A model generated the notes under the pieces. The model searched no databases and was not told where the DNA came from. It saw nothing but the letters and a program-made list of their open reading frames with translations. Made by a program: the position numbers and the translations under genes. DNA of 64,000 bases, taken from contig DATJLU010000227.1 in NCBI GenBank assembly GCA_035509275.1, positions 42,446-106,445 of the forward strand, read 5' to 3'. This document shows positions 61,965 to 64,000 of this stretch, in pieces (the stretch's first letter is position 1; each line of letters begins with the position of its first letter). Origin of the DNA: DAHUYF01 sp035509275. Its GTDB lineage: Bacteria > Pseudomonadota > Alphaproteobacteria > ATCC43930 > CGMCC-115725.

Positions 61965-63077
61965 TCAGGCGACCGCGTTACGAAAAATCCGCAGGTAATT
62001 GCCGCCGGCAATCTTGCCAGCCTCCTCCGGGGTGAAGCCGCCGCGCAGCATTGCCGCGACGAGCTGCACCCATTGCGCGTAGTTTTGCACGCTCCCGGGC
62101 GCGACTTGCTGGTCGGTGCCAATGCTGACGTGATCGATGCCGACGACGTCAACCATCTCTTTCACCCCGTCGACATAGCGGTCGAGGCTCGGGAAGAAGT
62201 GCCAGATGCCGACCGAGCCCCCCGTCTCTGCAATCGCGCGCGCGTGGTCTGGCGTGATCTGCCGGCCCTTGAGCGGCGTCGGCCCCATGGCGCGCGAATT
62301 CAAAAGTGCGGTGTGGGAGAGGAGCAGCGGCTTCGTCGCCACTTTGGTCGCCTGCTTGACCGTGTCCTCGGTCGCGTGCGCGACATCGCAGACGAAGCCG
62401 AGCCGGTGACAAGCCTGGATCACCTCGGCCCCGAAGGGGGTGAGCCCGTTATGCGTGACGGCGCCCGTCTGGAAGTCGCCAATGTCGTTTGGCGTGTAAT
62501 GCACGAGCTGCACGTGCCTGACGCCGCGCTGGTGCGCCTCTTCGAGGCGCTCGAGCTTCAGTTCGAGAAAATCGAGCCCTTCGACATCCGCCACGATGGC
62601 CGGCTGGCGCGCGGCATGCGCCGCCTCGAGGTCGGCAGCCGTGAACACGCGGCGCAGGCCATGCCTGGCGACCATCTCGTCCACCCAGGAGAGGCGCTCG
62701 AGATGATGTCGATAGAGCTCGCCCGGTTGGGCCGGGCGCAGGGCGCTGAGAACGCCGGCCGCATTCCGGCCGAGCAGCGGGCCGTCCGGGACATCGGCGA
62801 GGCAGACCGCGGCCAGCGAGCCCGCTCGCATGCCGTTCGCAAGGTCGTCGTTCGGCGGGGCCATGGAGACGATGCCGGTCGTTCCGCCATGCGTATGCAC
62901 GTCGACGGAGATGAACTTCGCCAAGACGTCGCGCGCGGCAGCGGCGTCGTCGGGCGCGGGAGTGGCGGCGGTCGCTGCGCGCGGCTCTCCCCATTCGCCG
63001 AGCATCGCCCCGATCGATGTCGCTGCCGTGCCCCACATCCAATGTCGACGCGTCAGCCCGTGACCGCAGCAGTCCAT
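61965..63077 (-). CDS. Membrane dipeptidase (peptidase M19), exported
   Basis: Product of 370 residues. The N terminus GLTRRHWMWGTAATSIGAML looks like a twin-arginine signal. The M19 metallohydrolase barrel follows: zinc ligands in FISVDVHTHGG, bridging Glu in IVADVEGLDFLE, His in VCDVAHATEDT and LLLSHTALLNSR, and Asp in VGIDHVSIGTDQ. The first motif is VHTH rather than the more common GHND, typical of one bacterial subgroup. The 267-bp gap to the next gene shows no feature I can name. Confidence 0.88.
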   Translation of the reverse strand: MDCCGHGLTRRHWMWGTAATSIGAMLGEWGEPRAATAATPAPDDAAAARDVLAKFISVDVHTHGGTTGIVSMAPPNDDLANGMRAGSLAAVCLADVPDGPLLGRNAAGVLSALRPAQPGELYRHHLERLSWVDEMVARHGLRRVFTAADLEAAHAARQPAIVADVEGLDFLELKLERLEEAHQRGVRHVQLVHYTPNDIGDFQTGAVTHNGLTPFGAEVIQACHRLGFVCDVAHATEDTVKQATKVATKPLLLSHTALLNSRAMGPTPLKGRQITPDHARAIAETGGSVGIWHFFPSLDRYVDGVKEMVDVVGIDHVSIGTDQQVAPGSVQNYAQWVQLVAAMLRGGFTPEEAGKIAGGNYLRIFRNAVA

Positions 63078-63344
63078 AGCGTAACCCTCCCTGGCGTTTC
63101 AGATTCGGCGCAAACCTAGCGGCACAACCATACCGCGTTCTTCGCTTTTCGCCACATCGCCGCCGAGGTCGAACGACCGCTCAATAACGGTCGCGTCGAC
63201 CGCTGTTGTGCAGCGCCGGCCCGCCAAGCCTGTCGTATGCGGTCTGGAACACCGCTGCAGGCAGCGCGTTGGTCTTGTCGCGCGACGACGGTGGTGATCC
63301 TGCGTTGGCCGCCGCCGTTGCAATCGCGATCGGGGAGGTTTCGA

Positions 63345-63737
63345 ATGAAGCGACGGCTGTGCGTGGCGTCGGCGGCATTGCTGCTGATTGGCGGCGCGGT
63401 GGCACAGGCTCAGACGAACTTCGCTGTCGACTTCACTTGGGCGGGGACAGACAAGTGCTTCGATCCCAAATCGCCGCCCTTCTCTTTAAGCGGTGTTCCT
63501 GCCGGAACGAAGGTCCTCAGCTTCGTTCTGAAAGACCTGGATGCTCCGAGCTTTCCGCATGGCGGCGGATCGGTGTCCTATCATGGGCAAGATCGCATCG
63601 CGCGTGGCGCGTTCAGCTATAAAGGACCTTGCCCGCCACAGGGGCAACACCGCTATCAATGGACGGTCGAAGCTCAGGATGGCACCGGCAAGGCGCTCGC
63701 CACAGCCACGGTGATGAAGAAGTTCCCGCCGGGATGA
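63345..63737 (+). CDS. YbhB/PEBP-like secreted protein
   Basis: Product of 130 residues. The signal peptide is about 1-23 (VASAALLLIGGAVAQAQ). The mature part has PEBP-like motifs VLSFVLKDLDAPSF and GAFSYKGPCPPQGQHRYQW, then VEAQDGTGKAL. It is about 30 residues shorter than E. coli YbhB. GGGGAGG lies before ATG 63345. It is probably periplasmic with unknown ligand. Confidence 0.8.
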   Translation: MKRRLCVASAALLLIGGAVAQAQTNFAVDFTWAGTDKCFDPKSPPFSLSGVPAGTKVLSFVLKDLDAPSFPHGGGSVSYHGQDRIARGAFSYKGPCPPQGQHRYQWTVEAQDGTGKALATATVMKKFPPG

Positions 63738-63757
63738 TGCGGCGATGCGTGCGGCGT

Positions 63758-63927
63758 TAGCCCGGATTTCTCACACGGTCGCGGGCTGCGACGGCGATCT
63801 TTGGCGCCAGGGTAGGAGCCGGGACGCGCGGCGATGCGAGCATCGTAAGCGTCCCGGCTACGCCCTCCTGGCGCCAAAGAGCGCCGTCCCTCCGGGTTGC
63901 ACGTGACGGTGTGAGAAATCCGGGCTA
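63758..63927. repeat. 170-bp inverted repeat, TAGCCCGGATTTCTCACAC ends
   Basis: The outer arms of 23 bp match at 22 positions. Inner arms (TTTGGCGCCAGGG, CCGGGACGC and their inverse complements) continue the pairing to a small central hairpin GATGCGAGCATCG. The right outer arm supplies the TAG stop of the minus-strand gene that runs off the window. Confidence 0.85.
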
Positions 63928-64000
63928 GGCCTCGTTCCGAACGGGTTCGCGCAGGGTCAAAGCGAGCGGCAGCGCCGCCACACACAGCGCGGCCATGACC
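63925..64000 (-). CDS. C-terminal end of a probable membrane transporter, truncated by the window
   Basis: Only about 24 residues are visible: MAALCVAALPLALTLREPV followed by RNEA and TAG. A hydrophobic helix ending LREP with a short charged tail is common at the end of MFS transporters. Too short for a firm family call. Confidence 0.45.
   Translation of the reverse strand, partial: VMAALCVAALPLALTLREPVRNEA

Overview
This is a high-GC (roughly two-thirds G+C) chromosomal segment, almost certainly from an alphaproteobacterium. The evidence is an ATP synthase Fo operon in the order atpI-B-E-b'-b with two different b subunits, a CcrM-type GANTC methyltransferase, a PodJ-like Sel1 membrane protein, a 6S RNA directly behind zapA, and the order yebC-ruvCAB-ybgC-tolQRAB-pal-cpoB-tilS-ftsH-folP-glmM. 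A rhodospirillales-like lineage fits, but the sequence alone does not fix the order. No rRNA, tRNA, CRISPR array, prophage or replication origin was seen.

Layout. 1-2188: a monocarboxylate-type Na+/solute symporter (5' truncated) and a TerC-family protein. 2299-9702 (minus): Fo operon, SMC, a periplasmic DsbA-like protein and a DciA/DUF721 protein. 9802-15966: MutY, LeuA with a candidate leucine leader/attenuator, CcrM with a GANTC-dense upstream region, RNase HII and a SAM-hydrolase family protein. 16223-18346: alpha/beta hydrolase and a PA0069-type radical SAM protein. 18670-20577: a complete IS1595-family element with 8-bp target duplication and a passenger gene. 20696-26206: Asd, an outer-membrane barrel/beta-propeller pair and a divergent copper-type P1B ATPase. 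26607-34082: two TIGR04283/TIGR04282 glycosyltransferases, MoaB, Slt, a family-4-like UDG, a TPR lipoprotein and IspE.

34134-36759 is the most intriguing stretch. A parS-like site lies near a two-gene operon encoding a ParB helix-turn-helix protein without the CTPase domain and a PodJ-like Sel1 membrane protein. The two proteins share an N-terminal motif. They sit back-to-back with a DUF4164 coiled-coil protein, ZapA and 6S RNA.

36796-41900 holds a YmdB-type phosphoesterase, a YCII/ECF42 sigma pair, and a sulfotransferase next to a redoxin-2OG-oxygenase fusion. 42242-58672 is housekeeping (YebC, RuvCAB, Tol-Pal, TilS, FtsH, FolP, GlmM, ThiD), interrupted between folP and glmM by an antisense RES/Xre-type toxin-antitoxin pair with twin palindromic operators. 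58746-64000 holds a MocR regulator divergent from an EamA exporter, PhzF, an M19 dipeptidase, a PEBP-family protein and the tail of a probable transporter.

Intergenic regions are unusually rich in palindromic repeats of at least six families. Several lie directly against stop codons, and two appear to supply the stop codon of a gene.
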